From contig QWDQ01000057.1 in NCBI GenBank assembly GCA_003868215.1, positions 107,445-171,444 on the forward strand: 64,000 nt of DNA. Reading direction: 5' to 3'. Positions 23,399 to 35,889 of this stretch are shown piece after piece. The stretch's first letter is position 1. The number at the start of each line of letters is the position of its first letter. Both the position numbers and the translations under genes were made by a program. Origin of the DNA: Pseudophaeomoniella oleicola (taxonomy: Eukaryota; Ascomycota; Eurotiomycetes; Phaeomoniellales; Phaeomoniellaceae). The notes beneath the pieces were generated by a model. It did not search any database and was not told the DNA's origin. It worked only from the letters and a program-made list of their open reading frames with translations.

Positions 23399-24625
23399 CT
23401 AATCTGGCGCATCTATTCGCTGCGGAGGGGAGGGTGGTGCTGACCGCCGCCTCGGTTTGACAAGTAAAAGTATCAAAGCCCCTACACAGAGAAGTAAGAG
23501 TAGCAACAATATCTTTCGCTTGGTTGATCGACGTTGATAACTAGTGGCCTAGTACGTAAATTGTCAGCTATTGAGGTCGTGGGGGGAATGACCATGGAAG
23601 CATAGATCAGGATTGGTAAGGATCACTCAAGCACCTACCTGTATTAGCTCCTTCTCGGCGCCCTTCACATCAGTGACCATACGCTCGACATTATAGTCGA
23701 TACGGTCGAGCATCGTGCCTTGGTCAATGACCATACTCTGCAGGTCTTTGAAGATATCTGCAAGCTCGATGATTCCTTGCGCTATATCATTTATTTCCCT
23801 CTCTCGTTGCATGATCGTCGCGTCATTATTATGCTGGCGCATCTTCTGTGACGTCTGTTGCAGTGTGGATTGCGAGAATGATTTGTCGGCATCGGATTCC
23901 ATCATGGAGGGATCGGAATAGGGATTCTGGACTGGCGTTGAGCCCCTTTCGAAAGGCGATTCCAGGCCGCCCAATTGACGCATTTCTATTGATATCGATG
24001 AGTGGTCGACCCCTTCCACATGCGCATTGCAACTTACTGTTTAAATATGCGCTCTGTTTCTTCCGGAAGTTGGCACTTACTTCCTGTATCCGAGCAGCTA
24101 GGGATACTTGTAGATTCCTTGCCATAGCTTCTTCTCCCTGAGTAACAGAACCTTGCTGCCGGGCATCCCGAACCATGGACTCAATCCGTTCAACCGCCGA
24201 CTTGCAGTCTCTAAATGCTCCAGTGATCTCTTGAGTTAGCTGTTCTATTGCCGCCTCTTCTCTTTTCTTGACATGATCCTCTTCGAAACTCGGTAGTACA
24301 TGTTTAGCGTGCATCTTATCGAGCTTTGCTGCCTTGAATGCGATGTCCTTCAAGAGGTCATTAACCTCGTCTTGTGTATCAACCCATCGTGGAGGTAGCA
24401 GATCCATCTCGATCACAGCATCGCCGTCGTCCGCATATGCGGACATGAGCCCACGGCTCTCTTCTGAGCCAGCGTCTGCAAAGCTATTTGACGGTCCTAC
24501 AAAACGTGGCTTCTTTGCTGGGTGATGTGAGTAAGATTGTCGATAGGAGATGTAGCTGTAACATCATTAAAAGGGATTCCATAGTCACAGTCGAGAACTT
24601 ACAGATTCGTCCGATCCCTCCACAT
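23399..24625 (-). CDS. tlg2: t-SNARE Tlg2 / syntaxin-16
   Basis: Four exons on the minus strand: 24625-24603, 24555-24038, 23985-23639 and 23548-23399, giving 345 aa. Tlg2 is the Qa-SNARE for endosome-to-TGN fusion. The N-terminus MWRDRTNLYISYRQSYSHHP is the typical Vps45-binding peptide of syntaxin 16/Tlg2. An Habc domain follows (about 70-190). The SNARE helix (about 225-290) contains QREREINDIAQGIIELADIF, with the zero-layer glutamine in ADIFKDLQSMVIDQG. A basic stretch KRKIL precedes a single C-terminal membrane anchor (LLLLLLLCVGALILLLV) and a short proline-rich lumenal tail. All phases join without gaps. It is divergent from calmodulin. Confidence 0.93.
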
Positions 24626-25137
24626 CGTAGGCTATACCTTATAAGCTCTTCAAGGGCGACAGACCCTGAGATCGATATCTGAAAGCTATCGGATAAGATG
24701 CGCCGACGCGAACATGACTATGATCGACTAAGATTCAGGTCTCGTCTGCAGGTCCCGATTGGCTGAGCTATCTTCGATTCGCTGTACTAGAAAGGGTGAA
24801 TACAGGGCAGTAAGTGTGTATTTTGCAGGTATTTGCGAGCAGGTATGTTCAAGCAAGCTGTTCTAAGCCACAAGTTGAGGCGCAGATCCTAGCGATGTCA
24901 TCTCTAGAGCAAGCCACCGAAAGGAGACTAAGGCAGCAAGGCAACATTTGACTTCCTGCAGTCCAGTCCAGTCCAAGCCGCTCCACCACCACAACTTCTT
25001 GGTCAATCTACAATTACACTTAACGTATCGACACCTCAGCTTCCTACTCTACTCAGACCAATTTACGAGTGCGACCACTCTTCAAGTATAACCCATCAAT
25101 ATCATATTCGACATCGCACAGCTTCATCTCTATCATA
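24626..25137. promoter_or_regulatory. Divergent promoter, Tlg2 / calmodulin
   Basis: 512 bp. Contains a perfect CCAAT-box context (CAGCCAATCGG on the minus strand, 24755-24765) and a short cagtccagtccagtcc repeat near 24958-24974. The 160 bases before the calmodulin ATG are C/A/T-rich with several CATC/CAAC motifs like a leader. Confidence 0.5.
24755..24765 (-). promoter_or_regulatory. CCAAT box (NF-Y/Hap consensus)
   Basis: The minus strand reads CAGCCAATCGG, a full match to the RRCCAATSR context bound by the Hap2/3/5 complex. It lies 373 bp upstream of the calmodulin ATG and 130 bp upstream of the Tlg2 ATG. The same 11-mer occurs upstream of Hap5. Binding is inferred, not shown. Confidence 0.4.
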
Positions 25138-25941
<804 letters not shown>

Positions 25942-26322
25942 ATGAAATGATGAACGTCAACGTCGATTCTTGGGTCCATATTTCGGGAAAGGATACTTGC
26001 AAGCAAGTGTTCTGGGCAGCTACACGTGTCAGGGCTAGAATAAGGGAACTTTTTATTGTTCTGTGATGGGTCACTGCGACAAGGGCAAGCGCGAGACCCT
26101 GTACGATCGTCTGCGCTCCGTCATATCGTTCCTCTTTTTGTTGTTTAGCAAACACTGCTTCGGCAATCATCACGTAAAATCCTGGTTTCTCCTCTTCTCC
26201 TCCTCACCTCTTCTGTGATCTGTTTGATCCTTGCACTCCTTGCAAGAGATAGCAAACACAGCCATAGCTGTTTTGTATTCCCAACGCCTGTAGATATCAT
26301 GCACTTGGAATCAACTTCGATT
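25942..26322. other. Intergenic, calmodulin and Med20 3' ends
   Basis: 381 bp between convergent stop codons. It presumably holds both 3' UTRs. Nothing else recognised. Confidence 0.4.
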
Positions 26323-27120
26323 TCACGTTCTCGTAAATTTCAGCAGGTCCATGTACTGCTTGACCAGATCGAGGTCCTTATCCTCTCCTCCCACGCCAGG
26401 TACGTTTATGAAGGCTTTCCCGCCCTCTAATCCCAGATTGTCCCAGATACCAGCAAAAACGCGCTCACTATCTTCTGATGTCAGACCATCTCCCTCATCC
26501 TCGGTCTCGGTTAATAAAGTGACCTCGACTACGCATCCACGGATCCTAGCCTGTCCACCACCACCTGACGTTTGCCTTACCTCTCCAATCCTGACCTTCC
26601 AGTCTCCAATTTCGTATCCGGATCCCCCGTCTACTCTCACAGCCATTCGTGGAGCCCACAGCGGTTGCATTTTAGACTGTATTGTCTGGAAGAAATCCTC
26701 TGTTTGATATGTAGGTATTGATACTATTGACATAGACCTCTTGCTTGCTGAATCGGCTTGAGGGTCGGGAATGCTAGCATTTGCTGGTTGCTCTCCGTTA
26801 TGACGAGGTGACGCGCCAACGTACATGTTCCCCGGATGATGTTGTGGAAGTGCGAGAAACTGAAGATACCTGCGTTTCTGCGCAGACGGCGTTGACCCTG
26901 AAGCGGGTATTAGAGAGGTTGTATCGAAGAAAAGATGGCAAGTTAAAGTCCATGAAGAAAGAGGCGCGGATCGTGTGGCCGATGCAGCGCGTGAAAGACG
27001 CTCATGGAGGGCATTGAAAACGGGAGGGGTGGAAGACGCATATGGTACAAAGTAGAGTCTGTTCTTCTAGTTAGCAATGGTAAATATAGACACAAGGGTA
27101 GCTGACCCGGTGGCAGGCAT
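26323..27120 (-). CDS. med20: Mediator complex subunit Med20 (Srb2-like)
   Basis: Two exons on the minus strand, 27120-27107 (MPATG with a split glycine) and 27058-26323, giving 249 aa. Med20 sits in the Mediator head and pairs with Med18. The N-terminus MPATGLYFVPY is typical of fungal Med20. The body contains SSWTLTCHLFFDTTSL, KRRYLQFLALPQHHP and a beta-rich C-terminal half (YEIGDWKVRIGEVRQ, ARIRGCVVEVTLL). It ends in an amphipathic tail DLVKQYMDLLKFTR. The acceptor AAGAACAG was chosen because it alone keeps the frame open. It is divergent from the mannosidase gene. Confidence 0.85.
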
Positions 27121-27656
27121 GATGCAGCTGTCAATTCTGACTGTGGTAGCTAGCAGAACCGTGGATGAGGCATAAGGCGATTGAAAATGCGTTTTGAAAC
27201 TACCATGGCTGAAATTCAGACTTCACAATATCACATGTATTGGCACTCGTTGAGTCTAGGCATGTCTCTGATAACAACCGATGCTGTCACTGTCCTATGG
27301 CCTGTGTTCGGTACTGGACGATATCTTGAGCTTGGACGAGCTTCTATTATCGATGAAGCTCCAGGTATGCATTCCCCACACTGCGGGTCAGAAATGCGGT
27401 ACCTGGGACTACTACGTAGTGAGGTCTCGAGGTCCCTTAGCTAAGGCTTAGTGGAGGTAAGGCCCTCATTATGCTTATCGCAGTCTATGTCCAGATAAGT
27501 AACAGCTTTTGCGAAGGGATGGTGGTCGAGCATTTCAATCTCTCTGTTCGGGTTCCAAGGCTTACATTCGCCTGCAGCAACACTTGAGGGCATTTCTACG
27601 CACAGTCCGTTCTCTTAATTATAGCCAAATGAGATTTTGGTTCATTTGAGGGCAGT
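27121..27656. promoter_or_regulatory. Divergent promoter, Med20 / mannosidase
   Basis: 536 bp. It includes the palindrome ACTACGTAGT at 27411-27420. An ORF at 27181-27444 starts on TTG and has no recognisable motif. Confidence 0.4.
27411..27420. repeat. Palindrome ACTACGTAGT
   Basis: Perfect palindrome in the Med20/mannosidase divergent promoter; four exact copies of this 10-mer were found in the window, all intergenic. Confidence 0.6.
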
Positions 27657-29474
27657 ATGCTTCTCACTAGGCCACTGCGAGTCCTCGTCGCTTTCACGCT
27701 GCTGTGTGCGTTCCTCTACGTCTTCCGACGCATCAGTGGCCCTGCGTCTACTGGGGATGGAGGCAGAGGCCGGTTCGTGCCTTGGGTGAAGCAGGAAGAA
27801 CGGTTTCCCGTCAAAGAATTCCTGGCGTTACCGACAGACACAGCCTCCAACGTACCTCAGATACAACATGTCTTCGAGCCGGAGACTGAGACCGCCAAGA
27901 ACCTTCGGCTACAGCGACGCGATGCTGTCAAGGAAGCATTTATACACGCCTGGAGCGGGTACAAGACGCATGCTTGGGGTAAAGATGAGGTGGCCCCCAT
28001 TACTGGCTACTATCGTAATGCTTTTGGTGGCTGGGGTGCCACGCTGGTCGATACAATGGATACTCTTTGGATGATGGGGATGAAGGAAGACTTTGAGGAA
28101 TGTGTGAAGATGGTGAAAAGGATAGACTTTACCATGAATGACCTGGTCGTGCTCAATGTTTTCGAGACGACTATTCGATATCTTGGAGGGCTGCTGGCGG
28201 CCTACGACTTGTCTGAGGGACAGTATCCCGTCCTGCTCAGCAAAGCCATTGAGCTCGGAGATATGATCTACAGCGCCTTTGACACGCCGAACAGGATGCC
28301 AGCGACGCGATGGGAATGGCAAAAGTCTGCTCTTGGGCTGCCAATTGAAGCACCTCAGGCGGCGTTGATCGCCGAAATAGGATCGCTCAGCCTGGAGTTC
28401 ACCAGATTGACACAGTTGACAAAAGACCCGAAGTATTTTGATGCTATACAAAGGATATCTGATACACTTGAAGCGGCACAGGCGAAAACAGCGATCCCTG
28501 GGCTTTGGCCGGTCGTAATCAACGCAAAGTCCTTGACCTTCGACTATAATCTGTTTACTCTAGGAGGGATGGCGGACTCTACATATGAATATCTCCCAAA
28601 GCAACATCTGCTACTTGGAGGGCGTACTGATCAATATCGGAGGATGTATCAAAGTGCGATAGATACGGCCAAGAAATACCTATTCTTCCGCCCCCTTGTC
28701 CCTACAGACCAGGAGATTCTCTTCTCGGGCAATGCGAAGGTCGGGTCCGACCATAAGCCTGCACTTGATCCACAAGGACAGCACCTGGCTTGCTTTGCAG
28801 GTGGAATGGTCGGCTTAGGTGCGAAGGCTTTTGACAGACCCGAGGACATGAAGATCGCCAGACAGCTTACTGAAGCATGCGTTTGGGCATACGAAGCACT
28901 GCCCTCGCGATTGATGCCTGAGACCTTCCATGTCCTGCCGTGTCAAGTAGGCGTCGGTGCTGAAGAGGAGTCTACGAAGTGCACCTGGGACGAAAGAGCT
29001 TGGCACAATGGCATCCTACACTACAACACAGACTCCGATCCTACAAAACCACCACCTCAATCTGCAGAACCTTTCATCCAATCCCAAGGTTTGCCTCCCG
29101 GCTTTACTGACATCGGTGACGCACGTTACATACTCCGTCCCGAAGCCATGGAATCACTATTCATCTTATACCGATTGACGGGCGATAGTCGCTATGCAAA
29201 CTCTGCGTGGAATATGTTTACTGCGATTGTGAACGCGACGGAGACGCCCATTGCGCACGCAGGGCTGCGCGACGTAAGGAAGAATGCAGGTGAACAGGAC
29301 GCTGCTGTCGATAAGGACGCTTGGAAGTCAAATCTTGATGATCGGATGGAGTCTTTCTGGACGGCAGAAACACTGAAATATGCCTATCTGACATTCGAGG
29401 AGCCTAGTGTCATCGACCTCGGAAAATGGGTATTGAACACTGAGGCACATCCGTTCAAATTGGAGACTAGCTGA
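27657..29474 (+). CDS. Class I alpha-1,2-mannosidase (GH47)
   Basis: Intronless, 605 aa. A type II membrane protein: MLLTRPLRVLVAF followed by the hydrophobic anchor TLLCAFLYVF. The catalytic domain lies in the ER/Golgi lumen. GH47 enzymes trim mannose from N-glycans, an inverting and Ca2+-dependent reaction. Diagnostic blocks appear in order: HAWSGYKTHAWGKDEVAP, TLVDTMDTLWMMGM, VFETTIRYLGGLLAAYDLS, HLACFAGGMVGLGAK, YILRPEAMESLFILYRL and finally NTEAHPF, whose Thr coordinates calcium. The acidic residues in VFETTIR and LRPEAMES correspond to the family's catalytic glutamates. Length and full motif order indicate an intact enzyme. Whether it is the ER Mns1 type or a Golgi paralogue cannot be decided without a tree. 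Confidence 0.93.
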   Translation: MLLTRPLRVLVAFTLLCAFLYVFRRISGPASTGDGGRGRFVPWVKQEERFPVKEFLALPTDTASNVPQIQHVFEPETETAKNLRLQRRDAVKEAFIHAWSGYKTHAWGKDEVAPITGYYRNAFGGWGATLVDTMDTLWMMGMKEDFEECVKMVKRIDFTMNDLVVLNVFETTIRYLGGLLAAYDLSEGQYPVLLSKAIELGDMIYSAFDTPNRMPATRWEWQKSALGLPIEAPQAALIAEIGSLSLEFTRLTQLTKDPKYFDAIQRISDTLEAAQAKTAIPGLWPVVINAKSLTFDYNLFTLGGMADSTYEYLPKQHLLLGGRTDQYRRMYQSAIDTAKKYLFFRPLVPTDQEILFSGNAKVGSDHKPALDPQGQHLACFAGGMVGLGAKAFDRPEDMKIARQLTEACVWAYEALPSRLMPETFHVLPCQVGVGAEEESTKCTWDERAWHNGILHYNTDSDPTKPPPQSAEPFIQSQGLPPGFTDIGDARYILRPEAMESLFILYRLTGDSRYANSAWNMFTAIVNATETPIAHAGLRDVRKNAGEQDAAVDKDAWKSNLDDRMESFWTAETLKYAYLTFEEPSVIDLGKWVLNTEAHPFKLETS

Positions 29475-29756
29475 GTTCCTTGTCTATAGGAGTATCTAGT
29501 GTCTAGCCTGCAATTAAATCTAATGTATCAAAGTCTTCACTTTCAGAAAGTAGTTGGTTTGTTGAAGTGTTGGTAGCACCTCCGTTGCCGATGCTGGAAA
29601 ATGTCGATTCTTGATTGGCTCTGGTTCCGTAATAATTTATTTGCGTACACTGCGCCTCGGAAGCATACCTACTAATTATATATATTTTACGAGTATTGAC
29701 AGCACGAGAGAGAGACTTCAACACCCCCCCAGTGCAATTCTACTACCAGAGCCGGC

Positions 29757-31442
29757 ATGCCCAGTCGTCGTCTCTTATGCCGACTGACTAGAGTACTCTG
29801 TCAGCGTAAAAGGCTCGAGTCATCATCTTATTCCACAAGTACATCAGCTCCGGTATCTTCTCCTGCCAGTGCTATAGGTTCTACCGACAGAAAACAGCCA
29901 CGAATACTGTCTGGTATACAACCAACGGGAATCCCACACATAGGGAACTATCTCGGAGCCCTTCGTCAGTGGGTTGATCTCCAGCCACAATCAGCACCCT
30001 CTTCCGACAAACACGGATCTCCAACTGACGATGGGAAGAACCTATCAGTCCCCTTTTTCTCTGTAGTAGACCTCCACGCCGTAACAGTTCCGCAAGATCC
30101 AAAGCAATTGCGGATATGGAGGAAAGAGAGCATGGCTGCATTGCTGGCCATAGGACTTGATCCTTTGGCTGGCAGATGCCATTTATTCTACCAGAGCGAT
30201 GTACGTTGCTTTGTCCCATCGAACCTCAACAGGGTCACGATAGAACATATGAGCCTTGTCTTGCTAACGGATTTATGTTGGATTGCTTCCAGGTACCTGC
30301 ACACAGCGAGTTGATGTGGATCCTTAGCACCATTGCCTCTACAGGCTACCTGTCCAGAATGACACAGTGGAAGGTGAGTTTTTCCGCCTCGTCAAAATTG
30401 TCCACAGATGAGCCACTGTAGTGCTTACACAGATTTGGTGTAGAGCAAGCTGGACCTCGCAGAAGACGAGTCTCTGAACAGCGAGGCCACCAAGGCGAAG
30501 TTAAAGCTGGGGTTATTCTCATATCCAGTCCTCCAAGCTGCCGACATATTGCTATACATGTATGCCCAATGCCATTAGATCAGACCTTGTACTGACTCAG
30601 AACTCAGGGCAACTGCTGTACCTGTGGGCGAGGATCAGAAACAGCACTTGGAGTTTGCGAGGACTCTTGCCGGTTCCTTTAACCACACCTATGGCGAGGT
30701 CTTCCCTCTGCCTGATCCGATGATATGTAAGTTGTGAACCAATTCAAACGAGCACTACTCTCATACACTCTTCAACTGGACAAGTCATCAGCACTTGATC
30801 CTTAATTCTGAACACCAGATCACATACAATCACACCTAGCATGTCGTGTAGACTTGCACAACTCACCAAAGGAACCGGAAGCTAATCCCTCTTGTTCTAC
30901 CAGTACCAACATCCCGTGTCCTTTCACTCCGACCAGATCCATCTTCAACGACACCAACACCACCCTCATCGCCGTCCGTGAACCCGCTCCGCCTCCCCAA
31001 AATGTCCAAATCCCACCCCCACGCCTCATCCCGCATCCTCGTCACCGACTCCCCCCAAGAAATCCGCTCGAAATTCCGCTCCGCCCTCACCGACTCCGAC
31101 ACCTCCTCCATCACCTACGACCCCTCCCATCGCCCGGGCGTCTCCAACCTCATTTCCATCTACGCCACCACACGCCGTGACCCCCGCCCCTTTTCCGAAA
31201 TCGCCTCCGACTTCAACAACACCATTACCAACGACACCAACAAAATGAAATCCCTCAAAGACGCCGTCGCCGACGCCGTGATCGACTCCCTCGCCGGCGT
31301 CAGCGACCGCTACAACCACCTGCTATGCACGAAAAACGGTCGAGACACGATACGCGAAGTCGTCGAGCACGGCAAGAAAAAGGCCCGGGGGGAAGCGGAG
31401 AAGACGATGGGGGTGGTTAGGGAGGTTATGGGGTTGTCGTGA
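29757..31442 (+). CDS. msw1: Mitochondrial tryptophanyl-tRNA synthetase
   Basis: Five exons: 29757-30200, 30293-30373, 30444-30559, 30608-30726 and 30904-31442, giving 432 aa. It charges mitochondrial tRNA-Trp. A basic Ser/Arg N-terminus fits a presequence. The class I HIGH-type motif is in [20 protein letters not shown]. Then come [53 protein letters not shown] and [11 protein letters not shown]. The last exon opens with PTSRVLSLR and carries PKMSKS, the KMSKS loop. Between SLR and PKMSKS sits an extra Pro/Ser/Thr-rich segment of about 20 residues, where the family normally has a few residues (SLRDPTKKMSKS-like). The last intron (177 nt) is the longest. Exon 5 uses almost only C-ending codons, unlike exons 1-4. 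Confidence 0.88.
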
Positions 31443-31981
31443 TATGGGTAGGTAGTAATATATATGTACATTATGTAGGTGCTTGATATATACTGTACAA
31501 CAACAACAACTTTTCGTCTGTCTCTCAGCTTCTCGTATATGTATACTATACTATACTCTTATTCTAATGTACACATCTATCCTTCAATCATTCTCAACAA
31601 ACACGATTGGAATCCCATACCTCTCACCTCACATTACAAAAATCAGAAAAGTACTACAAGATGAACTACATTAATAGTAAGATGTGTGTGTGTGTGCCAA
31701 TCAACAAATGGTTGTCCTTGTAATTCAGCTATTGTATTTAGATATATGTACATGCAAAAGTTTTTTGTTTTCTTGCCCTTTTTTTCCTCTCAAAAGTCGA
31801 GAAAAGAAAAAGGTTTGAAAAAAAGAAAGTAAAACAAAGATGCCTTGGGAAATTTTTTGTTCCTACTACCATGCCTTGACGTTCGGGGCCCTGATCATGA
31901 TCATCGTTTTCCCAGGTGCGGGTCTTTTCTTTGGAATTCCATCATGGAAAAAGAGGCGCAAGCAGAAGAATATGTGCGCGC
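31443..31981. other. Intergenic, convergent 3' ends with simple repeats
   Basis: AT-rich sequence between TrpRS and polygalacturonase. Holds an (ACA/CAA)n stretch near 31497-31511 and a GT repeat near 31683-31697. An ORF at 31840-32046 (hydrophobic, then basic) overlaps the polygalacturonase 3' end and is not accepted. Confidence 0.4.
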
Positions 31982-33082
31982 TTAACAAGTGGCACCGCTG
32001 GGGATGTTCTCGCACTTGGTGCTCTTCTTGCCGCCGGTCACGCTGACACCGCTCCAAGTCCAGCCAGAGCAGCTGCCTTTTCCGCAGAGAATGTAGACGG
32101 GGGTGGCGCTGCTGCCGACAGCTCCAGTGACGTCGGAAACAGTAAGGTCGGTGATGGGGACACCGGTGGTGGGAGTACCGGTTGGGCTGCCGTTTTCGTA
32201 ATCTTGCTCGATGACGATACCGTATTTCTTGATGTTGCTGAGCGTAATGCCGGTGTACTTCACGTTGGAGACGGAGCCAGTGTCACCGGAGATGGTCTTG
32301 ATACGGACACCGTTGTCGGAGTTGGAGATGCTGGAGTTCTCGATGGTGATACCCTTGACAGTGTTGTCCTTACGACCACCAACCGAACCGATGGACAGAC
32401 CGTGGCCACCGGAGCAAGAACCGCCGGAGAAGACAATGTTGGTACCAGAGTTGATGGCAAGGCAGTCATCTTGGTTCTTGACGTTGGCGTTCATGATGTT
32501 GACGGTGTCTGAGCTACCAACGTCGAAAGCATCGGTGTTGTGGCCACCACCAGAGTCACCGGCAGAGTTGTCGATAGTGATGTGGGACAGGGTCAAGTTG
32601 GATGCTCCGTCGATAGAGAAGGCCTGTACTGGAGTGTTCAAGACATTGAGATTTGAGATGGTAGAGTCCGTAAGGCTGTGAGCAGCGAAGAACTTGGGCT
32701 TCTTCACTCCACCGTTGCTGCCTTTGCCGTCCCACCACTTAGCACCGTTGCCGTCGATGGTGTGACCAGTGGCGCCCACAACGTGGACATTGGTCCCTGA
32801 GACTGAGATGAGAGGACCTTCCCACGCGCTGTATGCGAAGCTGGTGGTTCCCTCGAACGTGACGGTCGTGCCGCTTGTAAGGCCGGTCAAGTCGAGTGTT
32901 TTGCCAGCAGGGACAGTGATACCGCTCAAGACGATGTTGGTACATGATTTCTTGCCAGAGGTGGCGGCTGCAGCGCTGGTGAAAGTGCAAGATCCAGCAC
33001 GCTCGTTGAGGGCTGTTGGGGCAGCGCCAACCAGGGCGCTGGCCATGCCGAGGGCAATGGCGAGGGAGGAGAACGAAGGCAT
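31982..33082 (-). CDS. Secreted endopolygalacturonase (GH28)
   Basis: Intronless, 366 aa. It hydrolyses alpha-1,4-galacturonan in plant pectin. The signal peptide ([20 protein letters not shown]) is followed by a short propeptide ending NER before AGSCTF. The GH28 catalytic motifs are all present: NTDAFDVG (first Asp), [11 protein letters not shown] (two Asp), [13 protein letters not shown] (His) and GVRIKTISG (Arg/Lys substrate binding). Cysteines pair as in the family ([34 protein letters not shown]). The length equals typical mature plus prepro endo-PGs. A frame extension to 33139 starts at TTG and would lengthen the N-terminus; the signal-peptide ATG is chosen. This points to a plant-associated or saprobic lifestyle. 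Confidence 0.96.
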   Translation of the reverse strand: MPSFSSLAIALGMASALVGAAPTALNERAGSCTFTSAAAATSGKKSCTNIVLSGITVPAGKTLDLTGLTSGTTVTFEGTTSFAYSAWEGPLISVSGTNVHVVGATGHTIDGNGAKWWDGKGSNGGVKKPKFFAAHSLTDSTISNLNVLNTPVQAFSIDGASNLTLSHITIDNSAGDSGGGHNTDAFDVGSSDTVNIMNANVKNQDDCLAINSGTNIVFSGGSCSGGHGLSIGSVGGRKDNTVKGITIENSSISNSDNGVRIKTISGDTGSVSNVKYTGITLSNIKKYGIVIEQDYENGSPTGTPTTGVPITDLTVSDVTGAVGSSATPVYILCGKGSCSGWTWSGVSVTGGKKSTKCENIPSGATC

Positions 33083-35889
33083 CTTTGCTGAAAGTTGGAA
33101 AGAGTGACTGTGGTGAAAATACAATGAAGAATTACTCAAATCAATTGAGAAGGCAATGAACGAATGGCTGATGGATAGAAAATGTTCAGACTGGGGGAGT
33201 CCTCAAGACCTTATATAGGCCAGCAGGCGTCCATCACAAGGAGGTCATCTCGAAGGCCAATGAAGACGAAACGTCAGGTCTAGTGCAAACCGAGGTCAAG
33301 CATATGCCGGCTCCGGGTGCTTAGCGGCGAGGCGGTCCTAGATTGCGAATAACTCAAATTTGCATGGTCCCTTTTCATATGAGGCCGCATATAGGATTTC
33401 ATCTGGGGCGTTAAGCGAAAGAAAGCAGACAGGGAAAAGAGCATCGACGGTGGAGTGAGCGTACCGATGTCTGAGGTAAAATAGATTTGCTGTTTCCGTA
33501 AAGTGTCGAAACGTGGTGACGGACTGACGGACTGACTGGGGTACATAGCGTGTGGATCAACATAGCAGAGTAGATGTTTCGAGGTGGAACTCTAGCCATA
33601 TCCATGGTGCTGTAAGTTACTATGTTTTATGTGTAGCCCACTCTCTCCGGACATCGACAATAGACAACTAGGCTCATCTCAAACTGGCTGATGAATGTCT
33701 GGACACATTGGATGGTCCTGCTCTAGGCAAGCGAGGAATCGTGCTTCATCAGTGGATGGAACCCTCGGACCGATCATGCCACTGTGGACTATGGCGGCAA
33801 TGCGTACAAAAGTACCAGACTTTGCTAAGAGATGGAAATCTACAGATCTGGACGAGAGTGGACAGTGCTGGACCAGGGGCTTCATGCCGCCATCCCAGTT
33901 GCTGTGTCCCAACAGCTCAAGCAATACGGCTTATGGAAGGAGCGGTTTGGAATATAGTAGAAGCAAATCACAGGCCATTGGAAAAAGTCAGCAACGGTAG
34001 TCCGTACATGGTATCACAGATGCCCATGCCCATGAAGGAAGAGAAGTGGAAGTTTTGAATCAGGAGTAATGTAATTAATTCCATTGAAGTGGGTAGTAGA
34101 TCGTGGAATTGTGGTGGACCGATTATTGTTTGAAGTTGAATAAGCGAACGAGGGAAAATTGCCCGATGCCCGGAAAACAAGTGAATTTGGCGTAAATCAC
34201 AGTTGGGATCTCAAACTAGTACATAGTCTCTACATAGGTACTACGTTTCTACCTAGCGAGATAGTACTTCGTACTTCGCAATAGCTCTATGGATCGAGGG
34301 ATCACATATATGGAGTTAGTTCAGGCTTGTATCTACCAATCCTCCGTAGTACATGGAGTGTTATGGCCATGGAGGAGAATGACCCCCTGTTTGCTGTAGA
34401 TTGTCCCCCAAAGCTTCTCTGTGGTAAGCAAATTCTTTTCTTTACTTGAAACGCTTCTAGACGAGCCATTTCCGCTGATGATGATCGGCAGTTTCTATGA
34501 CTTCTCGCCCATCTATCATAGTACTGCGTAGTACTGGCCCTCGTTCTCCTCGGCGAATGCTTGTATGTCTTAAGCCTTCTCGGCATTGTTGATCGATAAG
34601 TATCCTCTTCTTCTTATTAATATTCTATCTCGGACTGTTCTGGACTGTTGAGGTTTGCGACTGCTCATCTCAGACCACAAGACTCCCCCTTATCACATCT
34701 GGTTCCTTGGTGTGACCTTCATGGCCTTCACAGATGTCGGCCGCCTATGTGCGCATTTTAATCCTCGCAGGTGGTATGACTCTTCTTGATACGGACGTCT
34801 ATCTGCGAAATCCAGACTGTTTCTTCGTGTCTCATATTCTTCCATGGGTACTTCACTGCAATCGACTTGTATCCCACGTCGCCGAGGACAGCTTGCTTCT
34901 GAAATCAACCATGTTAGATCTCTTCGCACTCTCTGTATCTCCGACGCAGAGTCAAATAGGTTCAGAACTGGATGTTGTCTATTGAACCGGGTAGGTAGGC
35001 AATGGCAATAAAGATGGTCTTATGTTGAATCTCTATTGGTCCTGTTCATCTCTGAATTGATCCCTGTACGGAGTACTGTAACAAATCATCCACTATCAGC
35101 CTCATCCCATTCAGCCTCTGCTTGTGGCTAGACAGTGTCACATTACGTACGACACATCGGGGGTCTTGATACTTGCGGAAACGAGATTAGTCACCATTGA
35201 AATTCGTTCTCAGCCTGATCGGCTCGGAGCTGGCAGGAAGGCAGCACACATGCGGGCGTGGCGAAGATCTTTTAGATAAATCATGCGCAAAGTCGGCATG
35301 ACTGATCATAGCCTACTAGGCGGATGTTCACATGCATGACTTGTCATGTCCCGATTGGTTGTGTACAAGTCCTCGTCCGGACGGTGAGCTATCAAATCAT
35401 CGTTTGGTTGTGACTTCCTTCTAAGCTCGCCCTGCAGCTACCATAAGGCTGACTCCCAATTGGATGAAGCTGCGGAGTATTCGTTGCTAATCCTGGATTT
35501 CAGGAACGAGGCTGAGGCTAAGAACTCTGCGCACATTATAGTCGAGATAGCAACTTTAGAGAGAGACTGTCGTCATGATGGCAAGGTTCATTTGGCCCCC
35601 TCAACATGGCAGCCAATGCCTGAGTATTATAAGCCACAATCAGACTTTCCCGGTGTTGGCTGTGCAAGGCGGGGGTAATACAGTCTTACAGCACATTGCT
35701 CGCTTGCCTACCTCAGCTGGTGGTGATTGTTCGTGTCGATGCTGATATGTCTGTGGTTCAGTTCGCCAATCTGCTTCGAATTGCCAACTGCGACTCGAAG
35801 ACTGCTAAAGGCTAAGACAATTGGCAGCGTCAATCTCCATATATCGACAAGGTGATCTGGATGTATCACACTGATTTTAGAATGTGACA
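33083..35889. other. Long gene-free stretch upstream of polygalacturonase
   Basis: 2.8 kb, the longest gap in the window. The first several hundred bases (with a CTTATATAGGCC TATA-like element about 130 bp upstream of the polygalacturonase ATG, near 33215) should hold the polygalacturonase promoter. Scattered ORFs of 60-120 codons on both strands (for example 33695-34000, 34734-34985 and 33679-33924 minus) show no recognisable domain. An imperfect palindrome AGTACTGCGTAGTACT lies near 34522-34537. No transposon ends or reverse-transcriptase motifs were seen. Confidence 0.4.

Noticed and set aside
31840-32046. 68-codon ORF with hydrophobic then basic segment
   Set aside because: Begins with ATG but overlaps the 3' end of polygalacturonase, and the second half is the shadow of its coding sequence.
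32211-32681. 156-codon plus-strand ORF opposite polygalacturonase
   Set aside because: A shadow of the minus-strand GH28 gene, which has all catalytic motifs.
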